Positions 58,701 through 62,892 of a stretch of DNA of 64,000 nucleotides are shown here, piece after piece (position 1 is the first letter of the stretch; each line of letters opens with the position of its first letter). The notes under the pieces are model-generated. The model ran no database searches, had not been told where the DNA came from, and saw only the letters and a list, made by a program, of their open reading frames with translations. A program made the translations under genes and the position numbers. The stretch is from JAHRAW01 sp965212085 (lineage in GTDB: Bacteria > Pseudomonadota > Gammaproteobacteria > Arenicellales > Poriferihabitantaceae). The DNA lies in contig OZ243042.1 of assembly GCA_965212085.1 (NCBI GenBank), positions 434,001 to 498,000 on the forward strand, written 5' to 3'.

Positions 58701-60775
58701 AACTCGCCGTACACCCCGTTTTGGGTGGTGGCGCGCAGCGGATGCGACACGACGCCTGCTTTCGTTTCATCATCGCCGCCGCCGCCGTCCTCGTCTTCCG
58801 TAAAACCGAGATTGAGTTCGCCGACCAGATTCGCTTCACGGGCGCCCTGGGTAACGACAACCCTGCCCGTGCCGACGCCGCCGGCCGCGTCCGTCGCCCG
58901 CAGGCTCAGCGTGTACCGTACGCCCACCCCCCGGCTGCCCATGATATAGGTGGCATCCCTGGCGCGGCGGTCAACAAAACTGCCCCCAGACGACGCCGGC
59001 GATACGCTCCACGAATACACCATCCCGGCAAGGTCGCCGAGGTCCGCGTCTGTGGCCGTGCCGGACACGCGGATCGCACCGCCCACCGGCGCCGAGCTGC
59101 GGCTCGCCGTGGCATTCACGACCGGGTTTTCATTCGTGCCGGTGATTTCAATGACCAGCACCGACGAGGTATAAGGAGTACTCGGATCGGGCTGGATCAG
59201 GAAGATCTCCTTCACCCGCTGCCCCTGCGGCACCTCGACCACGTTCGGTGCCACATGGTCAACCCGGTAACTCCACTCGCCCCCCGCTTTGATCGTGAGG
59301 GTCCCGTAATCACCTTGCTGCTCGGCGAATGCAAAGAACCCGGGGCCCTTTCTGCCGGTGGTTTCGAGCAGCAAAAACCGGCCACTCGTCACGCGCTCGC
59401 CGAAAGTGGGGGTTACCGTTCCGAACAGGTCACCGCCGACGAAACGATTGAAGACCACGCCGGGCCTGAAGGTTGTTGGATACACCGTGATGGCAAAGGA
59501 CTTCGAGGCGACGTCACCATTGGCGTCGGTCGCCCGGTAGGTGTAGCGCCGGTCACCTAGACTGGTCCGCGGGATGCCGGTGAGCCGCCGGGTATGCGCG
59601 TTAAAGCCCATCCCCAACGGCAGCGTCGGCCTGACGCTGTAACTCAGCACACCGTCCCCGCCACGCGCCGCCGGCAGCGGCGGCGGGTTAATCGTCTGCT
59701 CCATCTTGAAGTAATACCTGGGCGGGAAAAATTCGATGCCGAACACCGGCACCGAATCCCCGTCCAGCACCACCGTGGCCAAGCCGCTCCCGCCATGCAC
59801 ATCGCGCACCCGCAAGCTCAGCGTGTACGCGGTCTCGATGACGCCGGACGGCGCGGTCCAGGTGGTGTTGGGGCTGCCTCGGTCGGCGAACACGCCCGCG
59901 GTGGACGGGTCCGAAAACCACGTGTACACCAGCGTATCCTGCTCCAGGTTGTCAATGTCAATGGCGGCGCCGCTCAAGCGCACCGTCTCGCCGGCGCGCA
60001 CGATCGCTTGATCGGCCTGCGCCATCGTTACGATCGGCGGATCGTTGCGGCCCTCAACCGTGATGCGGAAGGTGACGGACTCATACAAATCGGTCTCGTC
60101 CGGGCTAAACGTGAACTCCTCCACCGGCGAATCACCGTCGCGCAGGGCCTGGGTCTCCGCGCCGTTGGTGTTCAGCGTGTAGTGCCAGTTGCCGCGCCGG
60201 TCCTCCATCACGAACGCGCCAAACGCGCCCTGCATCGTTGCCGGCCCCCAGATGCCGCCGGCCCGGTCCACGTTCAGCAGGCTGTCGCCGAAAGCCCAGT
60301 TGAGCCTGCCCGACACGGTTTCTCCGCCGGGGGCGTCCTCGGTGATGCTGAAGTTGCGCGCGCCGGTGACCGGCTCCAGCACACCGGTAATAAGAATGCG
60401 GACGATACCAACAACCCGGCCGCCGCCACCGTCCGGCACCCGCACCCGGAACTCATCGCGCGCGTCATCGCTCGGAATCAGGGCTTGCACCGCCTTGCGG
60501 GCGTTGTCCAGTGCGTACGCCCAGTTGCCGTCCGCCTTCAGGGAAAACTCACCATACATGCCGTTCGTGTCCTGCGAGCGGAAAGCGGTGCTGCCCGCCG
60601 GCAGCCGCAGCTGCCCGACCGCCCGCTGGGTCGTACGAAAAACGCCCTCGGACAGGGTGATGCTGACCAAGACGTCGCCGGCCTGCGCCGAAGCATAGCG
60701 AGCCGGGATTAAAACCAGGACGCTGGCGAACAAGAACAACACGCCGGACTGTCGTATGTGACGGGCAAAAATCAC
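40712..60775 (-). CDS. Giant autotransporter (about 6,687 residues) with VCBS, PKD-like and He_PIG/cadherin-like repeats
   Basis: A single 20-kb frame begins with GTG at 60775, preceded by AGAGGGTG. Residues 1-30 are a signal peptide (SGVLFLFASVLVLIPARYASA). Four super-repeats carry the motif GGIW near residues 176, 1209, 2437 and 3483, each with EPVTGxRxF, GRLNW and RGNW(R/H)Y blocks plus VCBS-like and PKD-like domains. Four He_PIG-like units lie at about 1900-2290 and four more at 4160-4560. VCBS/PKD alternation follows to about 6190, then a helix (RALEKTLAAFGRAFATG), a repeat-derived linker (6262-6344) and a beta-barrel of about 340 residues ending RVTGTLRF. It is probably a surface adhesin exported by type V secretion. 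Whether such a length is secreted intact is unknown. Confidence 0.88.
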   Translation of the reverse strand: MIFARHIRQSGVLFLFASVLVLIPARYASAQAGDVLVSITLSEGVFRTTQRAVGQLRLPAGSTAFRSQDTNGMYGEFSLKADGNWAYALDNARKAVQALIPSDDARDEFRVRVPDGGGGRVVGIVRILITGVLEPVTGARNFSITEDAPGGETVSGRLNWAFGDSLLNVDRAGGIWGPATMQGAFGAFVMEDRRGNWHYTLNTNGAETQALRDGDSPVEEFTFSPDETDLYESVTFRITVEGRNDPPIVTMAQADQAIVRAGETVRLSGAAIDIDNLEQDTLVYTWFSDPSTAGVFADRGSPNTTWTAPSGVIETAYTLSLRVRDVHGGSGLATVVLDGDSVPVFGIEFFPPRYYFKMEQTINPPPLPAARGGDGVLSYSVRPTLPLGMGFNAHTRRLTGIPRTSLGDRRYTYRATDANGDVASKSFAITVYPTTFRPGVVFNRFVGGDLFGTVTPTFGERVTSGRFLLLETTGRKGPGFFAFAEQQGDYGTLTIKAGGEWSYRVDHVAPNVVEVPQGQRVKEIFLIQPDPSTPYTSSVLVIEITGTNENPVVNATASRSSAPVGGAIRVSGTATDADLGDLAGMVYSWSVSPASSGGSFVDRRARDATYIMGSRGVGVRYTLSLRATDAAGGVGTGRVVVTQGAREANLVGELNLGFTEDEDGGGGDDETKAGVVSHPLRATTQNGVYGEFEVRASDATQWSYTLRRDRAVVQALRAGEEVRERFRLRPVNGGVTGAFATVTISGANDPPVAHVGEAPASSPVDVPITLSGSGSDADAGEQAGLVYAWSTSPAGFGRFADDNVSAPRAVWTPAMQGVVTLRLRVEDAQGAVREDSMILTVGPGPPQLGGVHTGEVTEDAEPGTASGMLAYQNPLAGIDMVFNPQTVDGRYGVLVLTADGAWAYTLNDNQADLLNGLDSVLDVFDVQAGFDPVAETFVTSAPGFIQITIHGVNDPPQLSITAPASVPSASEHLVTGSATDPDRGHQDSLVYAWSTAPAGIGTFTDAAALSTPWSAPSVDVATTVTLRLTARDPGGAVATAVSPPVTINPVTPAGDNILFFATMDEMDPGTPRPAERIEQRLSLPDGFIAFVEQHGRSDFGRLDLEPNGEFRYIQLISTREVQQLVPGDLTHDDFTLRGVRAGDRSKHSLGILRVRILGKLEPVTGRRVFGFTEDEFGDLRTPRMPRGTRVEGILDWDLGDNLLRVDRRGGIWNPDVMNGRFGVFEMLDERGNWRYILEPQRAAVQALVAGQRETDRIVVHPYTPLYEPVVFEFRVHGVFDTPTATAMADRSVVRPGEVVSLSGRGGSEDASELQTLAFTWYALPAVGVFADRNALETTWTAPQEMLDGSYRLVLRVRDTTGVTGQSGVTLRADSAPYFGNDYATTDYVFQEQRTLNTAPLPAALSGSGEVRYKVTPALPAGLSFERVARRLTGRPLAVLDEPRTYTYTAADANGDTDALQFTIMIVPRTATRPAPLSHYIGGDLRGTLRGQGSSVITSPGTRSAVGTLRFFRPDGSPASDVGFEETEQDGAYGTFFLGGVRGQEQGFWVYRSGTIDPAGNSVPPEALVPVPGRVLVRDEFVVHSTRPALYPPATVVIMVEGLNDRPSVKLTANRSQAPAGAVINLGGRATDPDSGESETLSYTWSVLGFQGGSFADRRALETTYTVGDRGVGAQYTLVLRATDQTGGEGGDSIIITQTAEAGTVLSGDLEGTVTEDAPDVSTGGFVSLLLRGVDKQGIYGRFRVVGGSAEWSYTLDSRLPSVQALAAGEQQQETFAISPRDSGVASVNVVITVTGVNDPLTAEIIAPADAVRVFSGETVTLIGRGNDPDSGDILEYLWGASDGLGIFANAAVSETTWIAPKVEEETNVVLSLRVDDGRLSDTERTVVTVSPPPPQAALAFVGEVVSEGNYIAGAAINPRTLPVAIGGVGELRYAITPALPGGLSFDEASRVLSGTPHALASAITTAYAYTVTDQSGAAARLTFDITVSPAGVAPGFQNGAAIPAQRYIPDVAITPLTLPAATGGDGALRYDIRPEPPSGLSFDAANRVLSGVPDTPQRSFIYYYTATDSASSSASLNFAIAVAVPDVPPVFPDAAAIPAQSYKAREAIIPVTLPEAVAGNGVLRYHITPELPDGLFFDAAGRVLFGTPHEPRDLATYAYTATDSDTNLSLVFDAALLRFTITIAEEDLAPAFPNGVTIPDQEYTTNVSIPALNLPAGAGGDGALSYSLSPELPRGLRYDPERRRVIGTPFTIIGSPPPPTTYTWTVTDEDGDTDTLRFVIRITVPPFTIIAAVGYISEDAMVLETATGNEPPGRHNLASWDRRRNNDRLHKYGRFTLRANGDWHFNLIPAGSVERLEIQKLGPGETLHADFRLVGFRSDGSRGFPGDFRILIQGAAEPIIGRRNFTLNEEDSGSDAVIRGRLNWDYGREFEVERNGGIWNRETRNGRFGLFEMLDERGNWRYTLNPNAAVTQSLQDGDAPRETFVVLPYTPLYESVTFGFTVTGANDAPQVTMAQADRTVVQPGDVVRLRGAATDPDRLEQETLAYTWFTDPAMGVFDDSHDPNTNWHAPRTMPEDGFTLTLRVRDVRGAFDEAVLRLDPDSAPAFGTDYAPDAYIFKVGTAVDVAALPPARGGNGVVRYSLRPGAGAAGPGAGAVAGRVLPRGLSFDAAARRLTGTPQVALSEAAAWTYVATDDNGDTDTLQFTIMVVPKTAPNPPSGSRYIGGPLYGTVTPAFGERTVFGVLSLNNANGRAADGGAFIRGVQDGDYGALTVTDPSGGPGRWEYRVDHILPEVVALRPGRRLREQFTITTNRPQVYPAATLVIDILGANRVPDVRVTANRSTAPVRGAILVSGMVADANDEDLAGVVYSWSVEPAALGGRFVDRRARDTIYVMGDRGAGAKYTLSLRATDQHGGVGTGNLVVTQIKAAGRLRGDFSSSFIEDGVKRTEFNVVSHDLSVRGEDGVYGRFDVLQRGLGWNYTLDGRRAAVQALGAGRQAQEQFRLEPAQGDISGAFATITITGVNDAPVAAITGAPASLAAGGAVTLDGGGSSDPDAGESATLDYAWSTVPLNTGVFDDARAVRPVWTAATAPGGVTLRLRVTDAQGAAAAATTGIRVTPAPAAIVAESAADRGGALREDSGPQALAGRLRYINPPDFAGFDAIFHARMQEGGYGVFVIAEDGAWTYTLNDDNDALRGRDVVEDAFGVEAGLDLVSGNYANATPDDFIRITIRGQNDVPQVTVTTPAAALQSASAQEHQVAGDATDPDFGHQAALSYAWSTAPANIGVFANPNAASTTWSAPSVDAPLTVTLRFRARDPDGATGSGDSAVITVNPVRLAGDRILLFRTMDELDPGAANNKLTGRLDLSGFDSVVARDLENEFSRFILRSNGEWEYIQRTGTRALQALVPDDIHNEDYRVRAQPSDGSPVRTIGFLRFRIFGQLEAVTGPRTGAFSEDDGGDQAVVSGRLNWKLGDGLLRVDRNGGIWNRETRQGRFGTFVMEDERGNWRYTLKGGRAQTQALVNGERPVERFVVAPYTPLYEPVIFEFTVRGVNDAPLVTARAGQVIVRAGDVVALSGAATDPDNPAIETLSHTWIADPAVGIFADRNSPDTTWTAPHEMREIIYTLRLRVRDSFGAGGEAVVRLDGDSVPFFGSDYVPRSFHFQAQRRIDIAALPEARGGDAPLRYRITPQLPAGLSFDGGTRRLSGTPRSPLDTPTTYTYMATDRNGDAATADFTLRIAPATAATPPPSSRYISGDLHVQVTDASGRRVVRGEFQLRLPNGAETTDERYIGRGSRQLVRTNYLTGAPESSYGTLDLNEIGEWSYTLDGSRPAVMALGQDQRVRDEFTIRTDRPDLYPPATLVVEVIGDNNTPSARVTADRNEAPTGTVINLRGVGGDADPGDEETLSYTWSLSPVSQGGRFGDRSARDTTWTVGNRGPGAKYTLRLRVTDQGGAFGSDTVVITQVAAQARVLSGVLQGGVTEDGDATISGAVSEPLHAVDERGVYGRFRVVAGAAEWSYTLDSGPAVQRLAAGQQVREKNFAITPQDAGIAAAAVAITVTGANDPPTAEITAPATSVTVMPGDVVALFGDGADTDAADALFFLWSVSGEGGDFSDFSDLSTARTTWTAPQVAVPTDFVVSFKVSDGRLSDTDFLAVAVEPPPLDAAPVFVARSVLDQSYTRGATITPLSLPQAAGGNGELIYTLSPEPLPQGLSFDSLTRILFGTPQVSQPLATYTYTVVDGDANNDPTDADTLRFTITIPDAGINRGTPAFLAAAADRIYTTGAPIIPLDLPAAAGGTAPLRYTLEPDLPAGLIFDALARRVSGTPQALSPPTTYTYTVTDALEAADTLDFDLSVEAPPDVAPVFAAGARIADQEYAVDTAITALRLPAAANGNGALRYGIAPPLPDGLVFDDGTRLLSGAPTTPQDALTYTYAAVDTDDNQADTDRAVLRFTISVDGAPDFGAQRIAAQQYIAERAIAALTLPAASGGNALLVYALPNLPDGLSFDGATRVLSGTPAAASELRSYVYAVVDSDSNRGAADRDVLRFTITVLPPSAISGVPDVALSLVEDGAESELEGALGIISPPGGDATFVAHDGTGGDYGTFTLTTVGAWRYRLDDRVQTLAGDIVASESFTVVANADPALTARIEIMLSGANDAPTATISAPPPNTPVASGGRLSLSGSGSDPDSGDSLEYTWSTTPADTGSFDDDSAAATMWTAPDSAVTVTLQLEVSDGTATATASVTGITVAPITISGVATGAVTEDGTAAETTTGDTLTVSHPEADGDTTFVPQTDADGTYGLFGINAEGEWTYTLGGNTENVDAVNALGASDSPTDTFTVMANADNNVTQEITITITGANDRPTATISAPVTGTSAMFDEVITVTGSGADPDDGEAATLTYMWTTTPAGQGSFAAPNAASTTWTAGAQAINDPVTLSLTVTDTSSTANASHSATVNVTVMMTPLVINGAATGTVTEDGNAAAMMASNTLTITNPNPGNDATFVTQTDADGDYGLFGITAQGVWTYTLGGSTENEQAVNALGASDSPTDTFTVMANDDNNVTQTITITVTGANDAPTATISAPAANTPVASGGRLSLSGSGSDPDNGDSLEYTWSTTPADTGSFDDANAAATMWTAPDSAVTVTLQLEVSDGTATATASVTGITVAPLTISGVATGAVTEDGTAAETTTGDTLTVSHPEADGDTTFVPQTDADGTYGLFGINAAGEWTYTLGGNTENVDAVNALGASDSPTDTFTVMANADNNVTQEIIVTVNGANDRPTATISAPVAGTSAMFDEVITVTGSGADPDDGEAATLTYMWTTTPAGQGSFAAPNTASTTWTAGAQVINDPVTLSLMVTDTSSAANASHSATVAVTVMMTPLVINGAATGTVTEDGNAAAMMASNTLTITNPNPGNDVTFVTQTDTDGDYGLFGITTQGVWTYTLGGSTENEQAVNALGASDTPTDIFTVMANDDNAVTQDITITVTGANDPPTATIRTPQPNTMAVFGGRIAVTGAGSDPDTGTALQYAWSTTPANTGSFANANAADTTWTAPDSGTATSVTLNLMVSDGAADTAATPVIIMVVPLAFSGDTTGALTEDSGPATATGALTIDNPAGGSEEFVAENLDGTYGLFSIGATGNWTYTIGGNAGNIAAVNALADGDAMDDVLTATSVVGPATQVTITITGTNDAPTAAISAPADGMDVEFGVVVTVTGSSSSDPDTGATLTYAWSTQPPDRGNFADAAAASTTWTASESGTAAVTLILTVTDDATPPATDSARVTVNPVAVEADFGGVITGTVVEAGTSAGTATATGTLTVTTGSTNKNVVAQTDVPGTYGRFSIAANRAWTYTLDDSDDDTNALAAGATAEDTFTVTASVNPAATVDVTLTITGANDAPEAAISEPDAGNVLSGLPVTLRAAATDPDTGATLTYAWTTTPSGEGSFTNDANRNTTWTAPTLAGGTMDVALTLTVTDDARATAAATVALTVEQPSITGPGIDATNPTATPLVLDEEGNRASGGIAEGTLTVTNAAGETPTHRITRQPMYGTVTLGAQTRNVDDSWTYTMDNSRPATKERGPDDFDTDSFGIQTTIGDITIDSVITITLNAGAFPDDPPTATAMINGRAGASATVEEGEMVTLTGSGTDPDSDDSMITYQWAHAPPQLVTFAPADGRAPMVTFMAPEERTTMEFTLTATSEGRPGPALDVTVRVGRASERALEKTLAAFGRAFATGTVGMFEDYLSTPARTNTSHFTIGGHKFDMAPDPAGTLDSRIYGTPETLPAAAGTGRDLSALAHLNGGGDSIQTLPAQPDCRAQGCARGAGNRSFPAPQRGAWGDSPPQTRASATTLMSGHDLLMKSAFHFALDDDATGTGTATPSAWSFWGRATTGNFDGDDDHFSVDGDVASRYLGMDYLTPAGTRLGLAISESSGDIDYNAAADGNAGDLDADLTSVLPYIQWQPNDATNAWAMLGYGEGDAELSDASGAIDVDIGMQMFAFGAHGDLNRAFARTELSWKASAFAIDLESDREATIMGVDATAQRLRLAVEGRRPGEASAGGGVFTPNWELGMRWDDGDAERGGGADVGLGFNYHNPANGWSVRGRTTFLVVHAESGYDEWDAGVQARLDPGAQGRGVTFTLEPTWTKDGRSQRMGIDLSNALGKWSKPGLRLELTGERTANDDNDIRVTGTLRF
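41745..41990. repeat. Repeats D, C and palindrome inserted in frame in the giant autotransporter linker
   Basis: Element D (about 41757-41845), element C (41848-41880), palindrome CGGACAGGTC / GACCTGTCC (41908-41931) and a short GTATATGCGGGAATCCAGCG end (about 41958-41980) lie between the codons of GGHKFDMAPDP and MSGHDLLMKSAFHF. The frame stays open and about 80 residues of low conservation are added, at the same place as in the smaller paralogue. Confidence 0.85.
44300..46810. repeat. Tandem duplication with a 1,245-bp (415-residue) unit inside the giant gene
   Basis: Sequence from about 44300 to 45545 is repeated almost exactly 1,245 bp later. Anchors are TTGCCGGGGTTCGGGTT-type strings at 44535 and 45780, and matching segments at 44835/46080 and 45132/46377. 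Each unit encodes two VCBS and two PKD-like domains. Homology fades near 46812. The unit is a multiple of three, so copy changes keep the frame. Confidence 0.85.
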
Positions 60776-60845
60776 AAATCACCCTCTTGCTAAAGGCTCA
60801 GAATAGGCACTATACGCCAAAACCCCCAAACAAATGAATGATTCT

Positions 60846-61168
60846 TGTCAGTAAATGAGTGAACCTGTACAGGTGGGGCGGGGGCGCAGGGCGCGCTTTT
60901 GCGGGGCGCAGGGCGCGCTTTTGCGGGGGGAGACCCCCCGCACCCCCCTGTGCGGCGCGGGGAAACTCCTGTTTCCAGCGCCGCGCGCACATCCCTGTGC
61001 GCAACAGTCCGGCTGGCGCCGAACCAAAAAAACTGGATTCCCGAATAGCGATGAAAAATATGGTCGCTGGCGCTCCCTATTTTTCTATCGTTCGGGAATG
61101 ACGGCGTGGGCGATTTGCGCTTTCATGGGGATGACACCGGGGAACGTGGCAACAACTCTGTCGTCATT
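60846..61168. repeat. Repeat cluster upstream of the giant gene, ending in the left part of a B repeat
   Basis: Motif TGTCAGTAAATGAGTGAAC (60846-60864) resembles one upstream of the smaller autotransporter gene. Element D (about 60880-60995), element C (61004-61024), hairpin A (61033-61104), then the leader GTGGCAACAACTCTG and GTCGTCATT, where the B repeat is cut by the IS110 element. No gene is seen between 60776 and 61168. Confidence 0.8.
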
Positions 61169-61180
61169 TGTATGTTGATT

Positions 61181-61360
61181 TTCCCCCGCATTCAGGCCAG
61201 TTTGCGGGGGAGGCGTGAGGGGCGCGTCGTCTGTCATTGGGCGGAAAACCAGTATGGCTTTCGCGCCGTTCGGGAGTTCGACACCCCTCACGCCGATTTG
61301 CAGCTGCGAACAGATACATGGGGGGAACAAGCCCCGGATACAAGTGTGCAGTGCGATCAC
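61181..61360 (+). ncRNA. Bridge RNA of the IS110 element
   Basis: A 5' hairpin CCCCCGCA / TGCGGGGG (61183-61210) is followed by a perfect 11-bp stem GGCGTGAGGGG (61212-61222) with CCCCTCACGCC (61284-61294). That stem closes a target loop. Left guide GTCATT (61233-61238) equals the left target at 61163-61168. Right guide GTTCGGGAG (61268-61276) is complementary to CTCCCGAGC with one G-U pair. The inner hairpin is GGCG/CGCC. A second loop has ACAGATAC (61310-61317), identical to the right end of the element plus C. ATACAAG (61338-61344) is the complement of CT plus the left end TGTAT. The hairpin between is GGGG/CCCC. All four guide matches fit the bridge RNA model for IS110 elements. Confidence 0.85.
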
Positions 61361-61384
61361 ATCATACTCATTCGGAGACATAAA

Positions 61385-62344
61385 ATGAAACCTGAAAAGA
61401 AAATAGTCGCCGGCATTGACGTCGGCAAACATCGGCTCGATGCGTCCATATCAGGCGCTACGGCCAAAGGTTTTGATAACACCGCCGGTGGCATTGCGCG
61501 GTTGCTTCGCTGGCTGCGCGCCGGCGGCGTTACGCGGGCGGTGTTCGAAGCCAGTGGCGGCTACGAGCGAGGTTTGCTTCAAGCCTTGCTGGCAACCGAT
61601 ATTGAGGCCTGCCAGGCGCATCCGCCGAGGGCGCGTGCGTTCGCCCGCGCCGCCGGCATCGGAGCCAAGACCGACTCCTGGGATGCCCGCATGCTGTGCG
61701 CATATGGCGAGCAGATGGCCTTGCCGGCGGTGGTTGCCGTGGACCCGGAAGTCCAGCATTTGCGCGGTCTAACCGAGCGTCGGCGGCAGTTAGTGGATCA
61801 GCGTATCCAGGAGTTGAACCGCGTGGAGAAGCGGCCTTCGCTCCTTGCCGTGCGATCCTGCCGCCGCCACATTGAGTGGCTGAACCGCGAGATTACGGCC
61901 ATAGATAAGGCCATCGCCCAGGCCTTGAGCAGTGGCAAACTGGCCGAGCGTGCGGCGCTTTTACAAAGCATCAAAGGCATCGGCCAGGTTTCGGCGGCGG
62001 CGTTGCTCGGCCACCTGCCGGAATTGGGCGAAGGCTCCGGCCATACCTTGACCTCGCTGGTCGGCCTGGCGCCGTGGGCGCGCGACAGCGGGCAGTACCA
62101 CGGCAAGCGCAGCATCCGCGGCGGACGCGGGGCGGCGCGCCAGGCGTTGTATATGCCGGCGCTGTCGGCGATCCGTTACGACCGCGACATGCGGCGTTTT
62201 TACCAGGGCCTGTGCAAGCGCGGCAAGCCGGGCAAGGTGGCGCTGGTGGCGGTAATGCGCAAGATGCTGTTGCTGAGCCACGCGATTATCCGCCGAGGTA
62301 CGCCGTGGGTCGAAAACTACCCCTCGGCGCCATTAAAAACTTGA
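61385..62344 (+). CDS. IS110-family transposase (DEDD/serine recombinase)
   Basis: A 319-residue protein. The N-terminal RuvC-like domain has the acidic set D12 (GIDVGKHRLDAS), E55 (VFEASGGYERG), D97 and D100 (KTDSWDARML). The C-terminal Transposase_20 domain begins near SIKGIGQVSAAALLGHLPEL and holds RSIRGGRGAARQALYM with the likely catalytic serine. It recombines element ends with target DNA guided by the bridge RNA. The ATG at 61385 was chosen; the frame stays open upstream through the bridge RNA region, but that part is not protein-like. It appears intact. Confidence 0.93.
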   Translation: MKPEKKIVAGIDVGKHRLDASISGATAKGFDNTAGGIARLLRWLRAGGVTRAVFEASGGYERGLLQALLATDIEACQAHPPRARAFARAAGIGAKTDSWDARMLCAYGEQMALPAVVAVDPEVQHLRGLTERRRQLVDQRIQELNRVEKRPSLLAVRSCRRHIEWLNREITAIDKAIAQALSSGKLAERAALLQSIKGIGQVSAAALLGHLPELGEGSGHTLTSLVGLAPWARDSGQYHGKRSIRGGRGAARQALYMPALSAIRYDRDMRRFYQGLCKRGKPGKVALVAVMRKMLLLSHAIIRRGTPWVENYPSAPLKT

Positions 62345-62359
62345 CTTTGAACACAGATA

Positions 62360-62892
62360 CTCCCGAGCGTTAGTGTCCGTTGCCGCGTTCGCGGCTTACG
62401 GACACTTGGCGCTCTCGGGAATCCAGCGCCATTATGACCCACCCGGTTTAGTTCCTGGATTCCCGAATAGCGATGAAAAATATGGTCGCTGCGCTCCCTA
62501 TTTTTCTATCGTTCGGGAATGACGGCAAAGGCGTAAGGCAGGGCAAAGGAAGCGCAAAAAAAGCGACCAAGCCTCATCGTTTCCCTTGTCCGTCTTTACA
62601 CCTCCGCGGCCGTCCAACCGGCGGCGTAGCCGCTAACTTCGGCGTGCGCAGGGACGCGCACGGCGGCGCTGAAAACAGGATGTTTTCCCGCGCCGCAAGG
62701 GGGGCATGCGGGGGTCCCTCCCCCTGCCCCCGCAAATGCGCGTCACGCGCAACCGCCCCCCGCGCCTCGCGCCCCACCCCGCGCAAGCGGCTCGGACACT
62801 TGCGTACTCGGGAATCCAGCGCCTAACCGGCGGTGTCCGCCATCCAAGCGGTGGCGTAGGGACAGGTCGCGACCTGTCCTTACCAATCCAAT
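62360..62892. repeat. Repeat cluster right of the IS110 element
   Basis: The right part of the split hairpin B (62360-62426), hairpin A (62455-62524), element E (about 62535-62780), a right half of hairpin B (about 62781-62817) and the GGGACAGGTC palindrome (62858-62882). The order A-E-B-half equals that at 40210-40546. No gene is seen. Confidence 0.85.

Larger units (their letters stand above)
61169..62359 (+). mobile_element. IS110-family insertion sequence inserted inside a B repeat
   Basis: Uninterrupted B repeats elsewhere read GTCATTCCCGAGCG. Here GTCATT ends at 61168 and CT-CCCGAGCG resumes at 62360, so the element is about 1,191 bp. It has a 216-bp non-coding left end, one transposase gene and only 15 bp of non-coding right end (ACAGATA at the tip). 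No terminal inverted repeats or clear target duplication are seen, as expected of IS110. The long left end is the bridge RNA location in IS110-group elements. Confidence 0.88.

Noticed and set aside
42293..59560. Very long plus-strand frames opposite the giant gene (e.g. 44423-49393, 50966-55333, 55463-57868)
   Set aside because: They are antisense shadows of a GC-rich, repetitive coding region. The minus frame shows clear domains, signal peptide and barrel, while the plus frames give low-complexity Arg/Gly/Val-rich sequence without recognisable families.
61106..61384. N-terminal extension of the IS110 transposase frame
   Set aside because: The frame is open but this DNA belongs partly to the flanking repeat and partly to the structured bridge RNA; family homology starts at the ATG at 61385.
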